A stretch of 64,000 nt of DNA, taken from the NCBI GenBank assembly GCA_037074765.1, contig JBAMDO010000138.1, forward strand, positions 1 through 64,000. Direction: 5' to 3'. The position numbers and the translations under genes were made by a program. Below are positions 1 through 12,825 of this stretch, piece after piece (position 1 is the stretch's first letter; the number at the start of each line of letters is the position of its first letter). The notes beneath the pieces are model-generated. The model was not told the DNA's origin, searched no databases, and worked only from the letters and a program-made list of their open reading frames with translations. The stretch comes from Mansonella perstans. Taxonomy: Eukaryota; Nematoda; Chromadorea; Rhabditida; Onchocercidae.

Positions 1-1763
1 AAGCTGTTATCATTATTAGTATGATATAGTTTGCACTAACTTTATCGTTGTTACTATTATCGTTATATTGCTATTTATCACTGTCACACAACTTTTACTA
101 AATTATCACTACTGTTATGGTCCATTATTAGACTATTATTATTTATCAGTACTCTTTTATAATTATTTAGCGAATTGTGGTAGAAATAATTTGTTAATTA
201 GCAATTAGTAAATTGTAGTAATTGTTGATGTTTTCTATGATAGTAATTAATAATAAGTGTTTTCTGTGAAATATTTATGCAAATTACTGCATCAATCAAT
301 AGGCATTTTCAATTTCATTTTCAAGTATGATACTTATGTTAATGACCACTGAATAGTTTATGAGTTGACAATAATTGGTTTGTCGCATTTTTCAATTAAC
401 ATCTCCACATACGATATCAGTAAGAATGAGTAATTGAATTCTACCGTGCAATCATTTCTCATTTAAGTTTTTAGTTTAATTATTTTTACCATAATCTTCA
501 CGGATATGGTATTTTTTTTTTCATTTGGTTTTGATGGAAGTTTTAAAAGTAAAAAAAAATCAGAGAAACAGTAAAATATTAGACTGAAAAATTTCTTTGC
601 AAATTACTTACAACAATCAGTAGCAGTGTTATTTTTAAACACAAATAATTTCTTTTCATTTAAATCACGAAAATTGCATTTCAATTTTATAGCGAAATAT
701 TTTTTTGAAATTTCAACGAAAATTTTTTTTTCAAATTTTTTAAAATACATAGTGCAAAGCAGAAACAACAATATCATCTCTGATATATTTTCACTGGCTG
801 TTTGAAATTATATTTTTAAAGTTGAAAAAAAAATTATTTGAAAAGTAAACGAGACAATAAAATTAGTCAAAAATGATTCTTTTTTACAAACTATCAAGAA
901 ATATTTCTTTTTGAAAGGAATTTGAAATTTTAAGAAAGAGTGTTAATAATATCATAGATAAACACAGAGGTGAATTTATTGAATAGATATTACCATATAA
1001 TAATTAATTATATTAATTAAAGTAATATAATAATTGATTGTGTTAATTAAAGTAATTAGTTGTTAATGTGTTAATATAGTAATTAATTGTGTTAATTAAA
1101 ATAACGTAACAGTTTTATGTTAATTAAAGTTGATTAATTATGCTTAGGAAACATTTATCTATTTTTGAGAGCACAAATAAATAATGATAGTAAATGGAAG
1201 ATGTACAAAATTTCGTTTCTTACCAATATAATATTGGAGCACATCCGATACATATCTTATCTAGCCATCAAGATATCTCAGTATCTGTTTTTCTTTCTCC
1301 CATCCTTTGAGTTCTTTTATTTTCCAATTTCCTATCTTTATCCATAAGCAACACTTCCACATATATATTTGTGAAGAAAATTGTAAATTACAACTCTTAG
1401 AATTTAGTAATCGTTGTAACATACATGCAAATTTAAAATGTGTCATTTAATAATATCTTAATTAACCTTAGCTTAATTGATCGTTTCATTCTATTCTTCC
1501 TCTTCATAGCATAAATTTTTTTTAAACTTGACCTTTTCAGTGTTTGACAAACTTTTAATGATAATGTCAAAGATAAAAGGCATTTGTTAAAAGTTACCAT
1601 TTTTGAATTAAATTTCGTAAATTGAAAAAAAATAATTTTTGCAAAAAAGTTACATTTATTTCACTTCAATATTTGTATTGACAGAGAAGTGTAGTTAAGA
1701 TCTCAGAGAGTGCTGTGAAGTACTTTTTTGTTAGAAAGTGTCACCATATTTTTTAATGACATT

Positions 1764-1860
1764 TCGGTATTGTCCATAATGAGAGGTGGGTTGACACTCG
1801 GTATTGTCCATAAGGAGAGATGGGTTGACATTCGGTATGGTCTATAAGGAGAAATGGGCA
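1764..1860. repeat. 34-bp tandem repeat, about three copies
   Basis: Units beginning TCGGTATTGTCCATAA start at 1764, 1798 and 1832, a constant 34-bp spacing. The third copy is shorter and diverged (TCGGTATGGTCTATAA). The core GGTATTGTCCATAAGGAGA is well kept between copies while flanking DNA is not. Confidence 0.85.
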
Positions 1861-2630
1861 AAATGAATTATGTCCTAAAAAAGGCATTGACTGAAAAAGG
1901 ATTGTCTTTAAAAAAAAAGCCATTGGTAAGCTGTCCGATATTATTTAGCAATATTTACCGAACTATTTAGTACAAACTTTCACTAGTATCATTATGGTTA
2001 TCGATTGATTCACTAAAATTACATTTCATAAAGTTAATTTTAATGTGAATTACTGATACCATCCATCAAGGTATTGTTCTCTTGTCTAACTAATTGCTTG
2101 ATTCAAAGCATTTTTTAATGACAAAAAAAAAAAAGTCGGATTTGGTTGTTCAAAAATTTATTCCATCTATTCAACCTGATCGTTAAAAGTTTCCTTGAAT
2201 TGAATAGCTTTTGCATGAAAAAGAATAATTGAAAATCGGAAATACGAATGCCCTTCGTACGTATGAATCGCAAAAACGAGTGTCGTTTAAACATATGAAT
2301 GGGAATAAAAAAATTTTTGAAATAAAAATCATAAGCAGATAGATATCATAAGAAGAAAAAAATGACATAAAGAAAATTTGTTGTTTTTAAAAAATGAATA
2401 AACAAAGATTGGAATCGTTCCTTTTGTACCTCTAATTAATTAACTATCCTTTCGCACCTCCAATTAATTAAACAAGATAATGAAAAGATAAATTGTAATT
2501 TTATTCGAATTGACATATTGTTTGAAAAAAGATGAATGTTTTTCTTTTTTTTTTGAAATCATTCCTGGGAAAAGATAGAGAAGAGTGATTTCTTTTTTTT
2601 GCCGTTTTTTCAAGTGGATCTACTATAGTC

Positions 2631-2900
2631 TTCACAGTAACAGTACTGGTCATTTCTATCTAGACATGAATTTATCCTGTTAAAATTCTCGAAATACCTG
2701 AAAACACAGACCTGTCAGTTATAACTACATTTACTACTACTACTACAACTACAGTCGTGACTACTATTATAGTTGCTACTTCACAATATCAGCATTGGTC
2801 ATTTCTATCTGAACATGATGAATTCGTTTTGTTAAAATTCTCGAAATATCTGAAAACACAGACCTTTCAGTTATAACTATAATTACTACTTCTAATATTA
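2631..2900. repeat. Direct duplication, about 149-bp period
   Basis: A block from 2631 (TTCACAGTAACAG...) recurs from 2780 (TTCACAATATCAG...). Shared islands include GGTCATTTCTATCT, [24 protein letters not shown] sequence and GAAAACACAGACC. Both copies run into TAC/ACT-rich sequence. Confidence 0.8.
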
Positions 2901-3159
2901 CTACTTTTACTAGAGGTACAACTACAACCTAACCATTACTACAACTACTACGACTACTATTACTATTATTACGATTAATACTGCTGTTATTACAATAAGA
3001 ATTACTGATTCTACAATATATTGCTGCTGGGTACTAACAAACTATTAAATAAATTGTCGCTGAAATTTGTAGTTCGAAAATTTGAAATTCAAATTTGAAT
3101 CGATATGGGAACAAGGGGGCGAAAATGAAATAAAAAAGTCAAAAGTGCTTTGAAATATT

Positions 3160-3345
3160 CAATTAATCCAGTTCGGTCATATTGATTTGATTAAACAGTT
3201 CGGTCATATTGATTTGATTTTGATTAATTTGAAATGAACAAAAGCAATTAATTTGAAATGAATGGGAGTGATCAATTTGAAATGAATAAAAATAATTGAG
3301 TTGAAATGAACAAAATTAATTAATTTGAAATGAATAAATAATTAA
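3160..3345. repeat. Degenerate 20-24 bp tandem repeat
   Basis: A 23-bp duplication (CAGTTCGGTCATATTGATTT twice, from about 3169 and 3197) is followed by about five copies of a unit close to AATTAATTTGAAATGAACAA, ending near 3345. Confidence 0.75.
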
Positions 3346-5084
3346 ATGATATAACTGAATAAAAGTAATAGGAAAGAATAGCGACAAATTAATTTTAGTT
3401 AATTTTCAGATAGCTTCTCCATTATGTGAAAGTGAATGAAGTTAATTTAAAATAATCAAAGTAATCATCATCAATCTAATTGTCGCAAAAAAAAATAGAA
3501 TCTTAGAATAACAAGTTTATCCTTTATAAATCTTTCACACACATATTGCATTATTGCAGTCAATGATGAACTGCAACTGCAATCCATCATTTGACTAGCG
3601 GCTTGCATTCTTTGTAATTCTCATTTCTTCTCTTAAGTTATTAGCAAAAATGAATTGAAATTAAATTAAATTCAGTAGCAGAGGAAAAAATCTTGACATG
3701 ATACTGATACTACAATGTGACAGGATAAAGCAATGTTTGTTCTTAAGGATAGGCCAAAGTAAGAGATGATACGTAAAAGTAAAATATGAAATGAAAATCC
3801 ACAAAGTTTGTTACATCATCTCTCTCTCTCTCTCTTTTCCAATGTTAAAATTCTTCCACTCGACAAAATTCAAGTGTAAGATCAATGCCTTAAAAATTCT
3901 TCATGCCCCTTCTCCAGCTCGAACTCTCCTGAACTTCTCACTGTGCCACCGAAGTACTCTACTTTTCAACCCAGTTAAATAACGATTTAATCCAACTTTA
4001 AATCAACCATTCAGTTGAAAGAAGCATTTTCTGAAGTAATCTTTCATCTCCGCTTTATGTTATCTTTTTATTATTGTCTTACCATCTTAATTATAATTAC
4101 CATTATTATTAATATTATTACAACCATTTTTTATTATTTTCATTATTAGTATTACTATCTTACTATCTTAATCACAATTACTGTTATTATTTATATTATT
4201 ACTACAATTTATTATTAGCAAATTAAACATATGTGGAAAAAATTGCTATTTACTTTTTGATTTTTTGACATGAAATTAAAGAAATAGTGAAAAACAAAAA
4301 GAAAAGTTTTATGCCATGCACACGAAATCATGGAAAAAATCAATAAATTTGACTGCTAATTAGTTTGTCTGATAAAATTTATTCAATTTAATCAATTGAG
4401 TAGAACAAAAACAAAAAAAAAACTGCCAATTAATTAAATGAAGAAAAGCATAATTTCTAAAGAATAAAATTTTTACTAATAAATTTTAAAATTTTAAATT
4501 TTTAAATAAAATCACAACTTATTTTACAATGTATGTAAACATTTCAAATATTAAAATGATAATTATAGAAAGTAACGTAGAAAACATATCAAATTCATTT
4601 TTGTACTGCATTACACATTTAACAGCAAATAAAAATAATTCAGAATTAATGGAAAATTAAGCATTTATAGAAAATTAAATAGAGAGAGATGGAGATAGAG
4701 GGTAAGAGAGGGAGAGAGAACAATGGATAAATAATTAACTGTTCATTAACAATACACATTGTTATGCATGTAATTAAAAAAATTAATAAAAATTTAGGAA
4801 GAAAAATACTATAAATGCTTAGTTCTAGTTATATAACATATATGTTTACAGTATTACTACAGAAAATATTAATTAGATTTTTAGTTCAAATCTATACAAA
4901 TATCATATGATTATCATCTAGGAGATGATAGGTAAGATTTTTCCATTATCTTTTCATTGCTATAAATTTATATCAAGGCGTTACTGTCTCTTAAACCTGT
5001 GACGTAAACTCTACCGACAATAATTGAAACGGGATAATTAACATCAATAATTGAAATGGGATAATTAACACAATAGAAAGTTTT

Positions 5085-8000
5085 TCAAGTATTTACAGTA
5101 TGATCACTGGAAAATACACTTGAATTTCCAAATGAATTAAACGACTGTTCTTGTTGCGTAACACGAAAACAATTCCGGAATCGTCTGATTAGTCGATGAC
5201 ATATATCACAACAGTCTATAAATAAGTATGAGTAAATGGGTGAAAAGAAGTTGATGTTATTCGACATAATATTGTCTGGAAGTTTATCCGGATAACATTT
5301 CTGGACATTACTGCATGCAGAAATTCGGAAAGATATGCAAAAAAAAATTAATCCTCAAAGTATTTTAATCAAGATATACATAATCAAGGGAATATTATTT
5401 TTAAAATACTATTTTAAATTCGTTTTGAAATCGTTCTAGATATGATTCTGCTGTATATTTCAATAATATTCATATGAAATCTCATAAAGTATTAGTGAGA
5501 TTATTTCAAATTTGAAAAATAATTTTCATTTATAACTCCAAAAACACTTTCCTTATAACAAATTGTTAAATTTAAAAAAAAATTAATGAATTAACAAATT
5601 AATTAGAATTAATGCTATGTTGTGCAATAAATATCAAGAGAAAATTCGTCCACCTAATTTGAGCAAATTGTTTGAAGAATATTGAAATCGTTTTTCATCA
5701 ACATCCATTAAATCATATGATTCACCACCTGTGCATAAAAATTGTAACAGCGACTTCTCTTCACTTTCCTGACTTCTATAGCGATCCTGTAATCTCACGA
5801 AAATATTAAACACAATATATATCATCTAAAGGGAGCTTCTAGATATTATAATATCAGAAATGATTAATTGGAATTTCAATCTGAAGATATATAGCAACAA
5901 AAAATGGGGTTGAGCATTTGGTATCAGGAAAAGATTTCAAAATATTCTGGTTAGATTCAAAGTATCATTTCAATTTTCCGTCTCCTATTCAAAATCAATC
6001 CAGTTAAATGCAAAATATCCTTTCAATTTTCCGTCTCTTGTTCCAAAATGATTTCTTGTACTGCAAAGTTGTTCATTTTTTTTTTTTTTTTTTTGTTTCT
6101 GAACTTTGGAATATTTTTTCCATCCAGTCATTGTCATTCATCGAATAATAATTAGTATTAGTAATAAGAATTTCAAGAACAGTAAATTTATTCAAGGAAG
6201 AATTAAAGAAAAAATTTTGAAAATAAATGCTTAAGTTAAAATAGTGTTTAAATTAGAAAATTTTTTGAAAAAAACATACTCTAATGACTTCATATGCATC
6301 CATAATAATGGCAATGAATAATGATAAAACTACGTAAATGAACAGCGATACAAATACATAAATGTAAATTGTGCCGAATATTTTGATAATTGTATTCGAA
6401 TCGTTAATCGTGAAAAATGTCGCAAACATGTCATCACCATTCAGCAATGAAAATAACGCTTCTGATGATTTTCCAAGTGTTCGAAACTGAAATTACCATT
6501 AATTTGAAATTATCACGAATTTAAAATATTATGAGTTTGAAATTATCATGAACTAGAAATTATCATGAATTTGAAATTATCATAAATTAGAAATTATCAT
6601 AAATTTGATAGAAAACATATTTCAATTATATCGTAAAATTTGATTGAATGTTATTAAACAATTCTAGAAATATCCATAATTTATCAAATAAACCGGTAAA
6701 TCATGCTATTGGAAATAATACCAATTGTGAATGATTGTTTAGATAATTGCTTTGGTGATTTCAATGAAAAAAAAATTGAATTAATAACAGATATATTAAT
6801 TCAAATAAAAAAAAAACCTTTAAACTATATGGTCCAATTATAACCCAACCAGCGATCAGAAAACCAGCATAAAGAACAGCTGCACATGACATAAAGCGAA
6901 GAATATTTGGTAGCGATTTCTTTACTGTCAAAATTAATATCTAAAATGAAAGAGAATATTTGGTGAAATTTCACTATTTTTAAAATTAACATTTAAAATG
7001 AAAGATAATATTTAGTGAATGTTTTTGAAATTAATTTCTGAAATGAAATTACTCCATCCAAAAAAAAGAAATCTCTGAGGAGAAAATTAATAACCAAAAT
7101 GAAATATAATTCATTATTGCACAAATGAATTTCTAATGAAAAAAAAACCAACATTATATTTTGAAAAGAAACAGAAATAACGCAATACACCAGCATAAAC
7201 CAGAAGTGCTCCGGTACCCAGTAACACACCAGAATTGGTAAATATATTATTATCGAAATCCTGAAAAGTTCCAGAAAATTTGGTCATTGTCATTTGAAAC
7301 GATTAAATTTTCTAATTTCTGCTAATGCCACAGAATTTAGGGCATTGATAAAAAGCCAAAAAAAAAAGCCAGAAAAAGCCTATAGTAGCACTTTTTTTGA
7401 ACAGCTCAAAATGATCAGTTCATTTATTATGCTATTGACTCGAAATTTAAATTGGCAAAATTAAAATACTTATAAAAATTTGTATCATTGACAAAAATGC
7501 TATTTCAAATTCAAATCATAAATCAATAAACTGTTACAAGAAGTGATAGTTTTTTTTTGATCAATTCATCAAACTTTTCCTCTAGCTAAGCTATCCTTGT
7601 GGCCTATGAGTAATTTTGTATCTATATATATATATATATATTTATCTGAATCGTTCTTTCTCATAAGAATTTGATTTTTTGGCATTATCCCAAAGAATCT
7701 CCACCTCGAAAGGTTTCAAAGCAGCAGTCTCCGATTTTCTCGAAACGACTCAGTTTCGGGAAGTGATGGCAGTGTGTACAAAGGGCAGGGACGTAATCAG
7801 CGTGACTGATAACTCACACTTACTAGAAATTCCTCTTTCAATATACATATTTATTTCTGGTAACTATTTTAAATACTTTAGGTTTTTTTTGCAATAAAAT
7901 TTTAGAAATAGCAAACCAACAAAGGTAAGAAGACTTACTCTGAATTCAATTGTGATTTTGCAGAATGTACCACAAATAATGCATAGATCATTTATAACAA

Positions 8001-11000
8001 TCATCACATACCAAAAATTCAAGAATTCCAACTGATCACTTACCGTCAATTCACGTCCCAAAACATTCCTAACAAATTCTACTGTTGCCTGAAATACGCT
8101 TTTATCATAAATCAAAAATTGATACTTAATCTCCGTCACAGGGTAATTGGATATCTTCAAGTAGTAATTGGGTAATTGATGTAACCGTCAGGGTAATTGG
8201 GTATTTCTAATATTCCATGATCAGGTAAAATGGGTATTTTTTGTTAATGTCAAATAAAAAAAAATAAATGAGCGAAAGTTAAAATATGATAATACCTTTA
8301 AATATAGGGAATAACATGAATAATTATTCTGTATTATAGATAAATGATTATAAATGATGGATCATATAAAAAATAATAATAACTGTAAATAATTATAAAT
8401 GATGAATGCTATCATATCGTAGAAATAACTATTTATGTGGATAACTATTTATACAAATCTATTCATGGATAAATAGTCATAAATGATGAATTTTGTCCTA
8501 TCGTAGCAGAAACTACTACGTCTACGACTACTATTACTATTTTTACTATTAATATTACTTTACTACAATAATAATTACTTTACTACAATAATAATTACTA
8601 ATCAGCATAAATTTTTTACAAAACCGACCAATTTCAAGAGATGTGCTCGAACAAGTGCACGACAACATAGCATTAACGAAGCGATACACATCAACAAAAC
8701 CAGAATGTCAATAATAAACATGACAATGTTTACTGTCAAATTACCATCTCCTGAAATGACAAATGATATACTTGTGCATGACCATACTTTTTTCAATGAC
8801 AGCCTTATCATAAGGATTTATTTTATCATTAATGAATTTAAATTCACTGAAAACAAACATGTCAATACATCAAGTTAATCTTCTATGTATTTTTGCAAAG
8901 TGGATTTTATCAGTTTCAGATTTTCTTTTTTTTTTAAATCCTTGTGATAAGATCATCATTGATGTACAAATTCTAGAACCTTCTAGCAAGCTAAATATGT
9001 AACTTCAGTCTATTACTTCCTTTTTCTAAACCTAGCTACAATAAACAGTTTAAATTTTCATAGCTGTCCATAGTTTGCATTTCGTTTCAAAGATTAAAAA
9101 TAAGAGAAACAGCAAGAGATAGAAAGGAAAATTAATATTTTATGGAGGAGAAAAAATGAATTAAAAACTATTCGAATTACTTTGCAACTGATAAACGTAC
9201 CATGTATAACTCGACCATTACACAGAGTAACATAACTGATAACTGTTGACAAAGAAATGTATACTTGACCAGTATGTCGAGAGTTGTCAAAGGTAATTGA
9301 AATCTAAGAAGTCAAAATCGTCATGTACAAATTAAAAAAGTATCGATTGCTATTAGAATTATGTCAAATTATTTGTTGCAGTTATTTTAACAATTAATCA
9401 TTTGCACTTGGATATGAAGAAATTTCAATAAAAAATTACGGTTTACGGTCTATGGTTTATGTTTTAGGTTTACGGTTTAGACTTAAGTTTACGGTTTAGG
9501 TTTACGGTTAGATTTACGGTTAACGGTTTAGAATTTACGTTTAGATTTAGGGTTATACATTAAAATTCCGTAAACACGACTGTTTGCATACACTTCAGTT
9601 AGCTGTCACTGTTTAATCTTCCGATTTAAATTTAATATCGACGACAAAAATAAAAAATGGAAAATTTCACGAAGAACTGATAAAGAAACTTTACCTGGAT
9701 TAAAAAGCATTCAGGTCGTTGATCAGTCGAGATTGTACTAAAATGAATAGTTCGTAAGTTAAAGTTCAATACACCTTTTGATATAATCAATGCATCGTCC
9801 GGTTTAAATGTCACATGTCTTTTTTCAAGGAATTCTCTTAATGAGCTTGCATTCTGACGAATTTTTTCCACTTCGGAATTCTCAAATTTCAATAATACAC
9901 AATCTAAAAATATGTTCCAACAAACTAATTGAAAGGAGAAATAGCAGCAATAAAAAGATCTATCGACAAAACCCAAAGAATTTTTAATTCATCTTCTTAA
10001 GTAATATTTTATTTTCACTTTGATATACAAGAAAGTATAGCCACTGGGAACTTTTAATATCTTAAATGATAGATATTAATAAAAAAAGTTTTAGATTATT
10101 TTCTTAAGCTTAAGCCACACTTAAAAGTGCTACTTTCACATAAAGAATGTAGAAAAACGGGAAACTGAATCTAGTCAATTAACTCAAACTTCGAAAAAAA
10201 AAAAATAAAAAATATTTATGGTATAGCAATCAGTTTGAAATTTATAATATTGTACAGATTAGTTCCAAATTTACAGTATAACGTACAGTAATTGAAATCT
10301 TACCATTAATTTCTGAAATATCAAATTCATAGGTGTTATTGAAAACTGTCACATTAGCAATTTTTTTTAAGCAAAACTGCATTGGTGGTATATCATCAAT
10401 GGAGATCTCGCCAACAAATTCTGATTCATTTATTAAAATCGGAGAATTAATCCCCCGATCTCTTAATGTATCATATGAGAAACTGGCGAATGAATCATCC
10501 TTGATTGAATAATACTGAAACAAATATAATTTTTAAATTTAAATTATTCATCCATAAAATTAATACTAAAAATTTCAACAGAATCAATGTTTACATTTTG
10601 GTAAAAATTTTCAAGAAACTTCTCTAAACTATTATTAATTATTATTAAAACTACTAACTATTAATTATTTATAATTGCAAAAAAAAAGAGGAACTTACAG
10701 CAACAATCATAAATGCAAGCTGATCAATGATATCAGTACCGGTGTAAACGGAATATAGCCCAGATAATGGCGGATAATTAAGTGTATCACGTTCCTCATT
10801 CCAATTTTTTAAAAATTTATGTCTAATTACCGTATTTGTTTCATCCATAAAATTAATATGTGCTAGACGTAATTCAGCAAAAAGTATTAACTGCAAAAAA
10901 AAAAAAAAATAAATAAAAAGTTAGTAAAAATTGATAGTAAAATTATTTTTTTGATTAAATGCTATGAGTGACAAATAATAGTTCCCCAAATTAATCATGC

Positions 11001-12808
11001 AATGATATTCATCTCTTCGACATTATTTAATGATTCATCTCTCGCAGTTTAATTAAATGTTAATTAAAATATAAAAAATGAAAAAATTTTAATTTGAGCT
11101 AAATAGCACCACTTATAGCTGTAAGCCATTTAAACGTATTGATAGAATATTGGTAGCGTGGAAAGTTACAATTAACTTTGCTTTCTTTCTTTTTTCCAGT
11201 ATACCGGATATATGATTAAATAATTCAGCATATCGTATATATGATTAAATGATTCATTTGCAATTGAGGAAATTGTGTGATGGGAAATTTTTTTTGAGCT
11301 GTAGCATGAGAACATGTACCAGTTAAAATATTATATATACTTTTTTTATAATTTTAATAATTTTTTCAAAATTTTAAATTTTGCGCCAAAATTTTGACGC
11401 ATTATTATTTTAGGCAAAATATGCTTAAAAAATTATGCACTAAAAATACATTCTTTTAATGTTTCCGCGGAAATACAACGTTCTCTATGAAATAAACAAA
11501 ATTCCAATCATTTTTGTTATCTGTTAACTAATTTTCAAACAAAATTATCTAAAAACTTCCGCCTCTTCTGCAATTATAAAGAGTATTTTTCTGTTAACTC
11601 CGCAATTATAAAATACTGCCTTCAAGAAATTGATGAACATGGAGAAAAGAATGCATAGCAGAGAATAAAAGAACAACAACAGAAATATGAATTTTTAAAT
11701 TTAAATGTAAACATGATAATGAGCAAGTAAAATCTTCTCATTAATATTAATCCTAAAATGTAATTAATCTTAGAACAATAAAAAAAAATTTAATTTAATT
11801 TAAAAAAATAAAAAGCAATCCTTACCTGTATAGTAATAAAAATAATTTTGCAAATCTGTAAAAATAATTTAAGTGGAAATTGATGGCGCACTTTCCATTT
11901 CATTATCGGATTCATAAAAAAGAATTGCAAATGTCGTCGTAAACGCTCACAATCGCTGCGATCTGATTCGGACAAATTTTCCAGGATATCCTGGATCCTG
12001 TGAAGTTTTTTTTTTTCATTTCTTTAATTAAATTAATAATATCTTTGGGAATAAAAAATTGCAAAATTTTATTTGGAATTTACAATAACTCTAAAAAAAT
12101 GTACAAATTAAATAGCAATATTTAATAAGACTAATTATTATTAATCATATGTGAAAACCCAAAAAAAAAGTATCCATTAATGACTGAATAAATTGCCAAA
12201 TATTGATTTATATTATAACAGTAAAGATATTAAGTGATAATTTCCATTGCAAAAAACCAGTATCTAAATGAGAGCTAATTAATGATAACAAAATTACAAA
12301 TATACTTCTGTTTTGCTATTCCATGTATAATTTTACTCTTATCATCCTAGCTGTAAATATTATCTAGTTATTTTAAAAATAATCCATGATGGTCAACTTC
12401 TTTCTTTTTTTTTTTAATCCATATATCTCTTAGATGATAATTTTTTGATAACCAAAAAGTATATGATAGATTAGCCAAACCAGTATATGGTAGAATTTTA
12501 AAGAATATTTATTATCAAATAATCAAAAACAATTACCATTTCTATTTTATAAGGCAAAATATTCAAGTTTAAATTTATGAAAAATTACATTTTCCTCTGA
12601 ATGTTATACTTTTTTACAAGAATGATATGATGAAGCTAAACAACAGTCGAAGAAAAAAGAATTTATTCAAGATTATTTTTTTTATCTTTTTAACTTAAAT
12701 TAATAGCAATTGAAATTTTTGAAAAAGTAACCAATCAAATTTAGATGTTGATGATATGGTATCGTTACAGTTACTGCAATTTGCTGTTACCTGCTGTTGT
12801 GTAGGCAT
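5085..12808 (-). CDS. cup-5: Mucolipin / TRPML-type endolysosomal cation channel
   Basis: TRPML channels release Ca2+ and other cations from late endosomes and lysosomes; the C. elegans member is CUP-5. Exons (high to low): 12791-12808, 11826-11990, 10699-10890, 10304-10514, 9695-9903, 9201-9303, 8629-8750, 7939-8088, 7153-7260, 6818-6940, 6280-6486, 5654-5786, 5085-5215; phases agree throughout, giving about 623 aa. Seen in order: the RLRR...FFFMNP segment before TM1 (about residues 25-40), TM1 ending in LILFAEL, a long luminal domain with N-glycosylation sequons (NES, NVT, NNT, NAS, NLT), the ITFDN segment, TM2-TM5, the family pore signature LLNGDDMF (NGDD at 483-486) and TM6. The tail ends in a cysteine cluster (DCCDIC, about 581-586), like the Cys-rich tails of other mucolipins. 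The first exon (six residues) and the last splice are less certain. Confidence 0.93.
6497..6612. repeat. About 18-bp tandem repeat in a mucolipin intron
   Basis: About six degenerate copies of a unit near AATTATCATGAATTTGAA run through the intron immediately before the pore exon. Confidence 0.75.
9429..9556. repeat. Telomere-like TTTACGG/TTTAGG-rich patch in a mucolipin intron
   Basis: Within the intron 9304-9694 the plus strand reads as an irregular chain of GGTTTACGGTTTAG, GGTTTACGGTTAG and ATTTAGGGTTAT-like units. It resembles degenerate telomeric sequence but is not the nematode TTAGGC unit. Confidence 0.7.
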
Positions 12809-12825
12809 CCTGTAAAATATTAAAT
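12808..12825 (-). promoter_or_regulatory. Probable SL trans-splice acceptor of the mucolipin gene
   Basis: On the minus strand an AATATTTTACAG acceptor (AG at 12810-12811) lies one base before ATG at 12806-12808. The short exon that follows ends at a GTAACA donor in phase with the next exon. This fits spliced-leader trans-splicing, but it could instead be an internal exon fed by a further upstream exon. Confidence 0.45.

Larger units (their letters stand above)
1..5084. other. Intergenic region, no gene seen
   Basis: I see no exon chain with matching splice phases on either strand. The open frames are short, AT-driven and lack family signatures. The stretch holds several tandem or local duplications listed separately (34 bp, about 149 bp, about 22 bp units) and TAC/TAT-rich trinucleotide patches near 2720-3010. 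A GC-richer island at about 3880-3975 stands out from its surroundings but could not be assigned. Confidence 0.6.
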
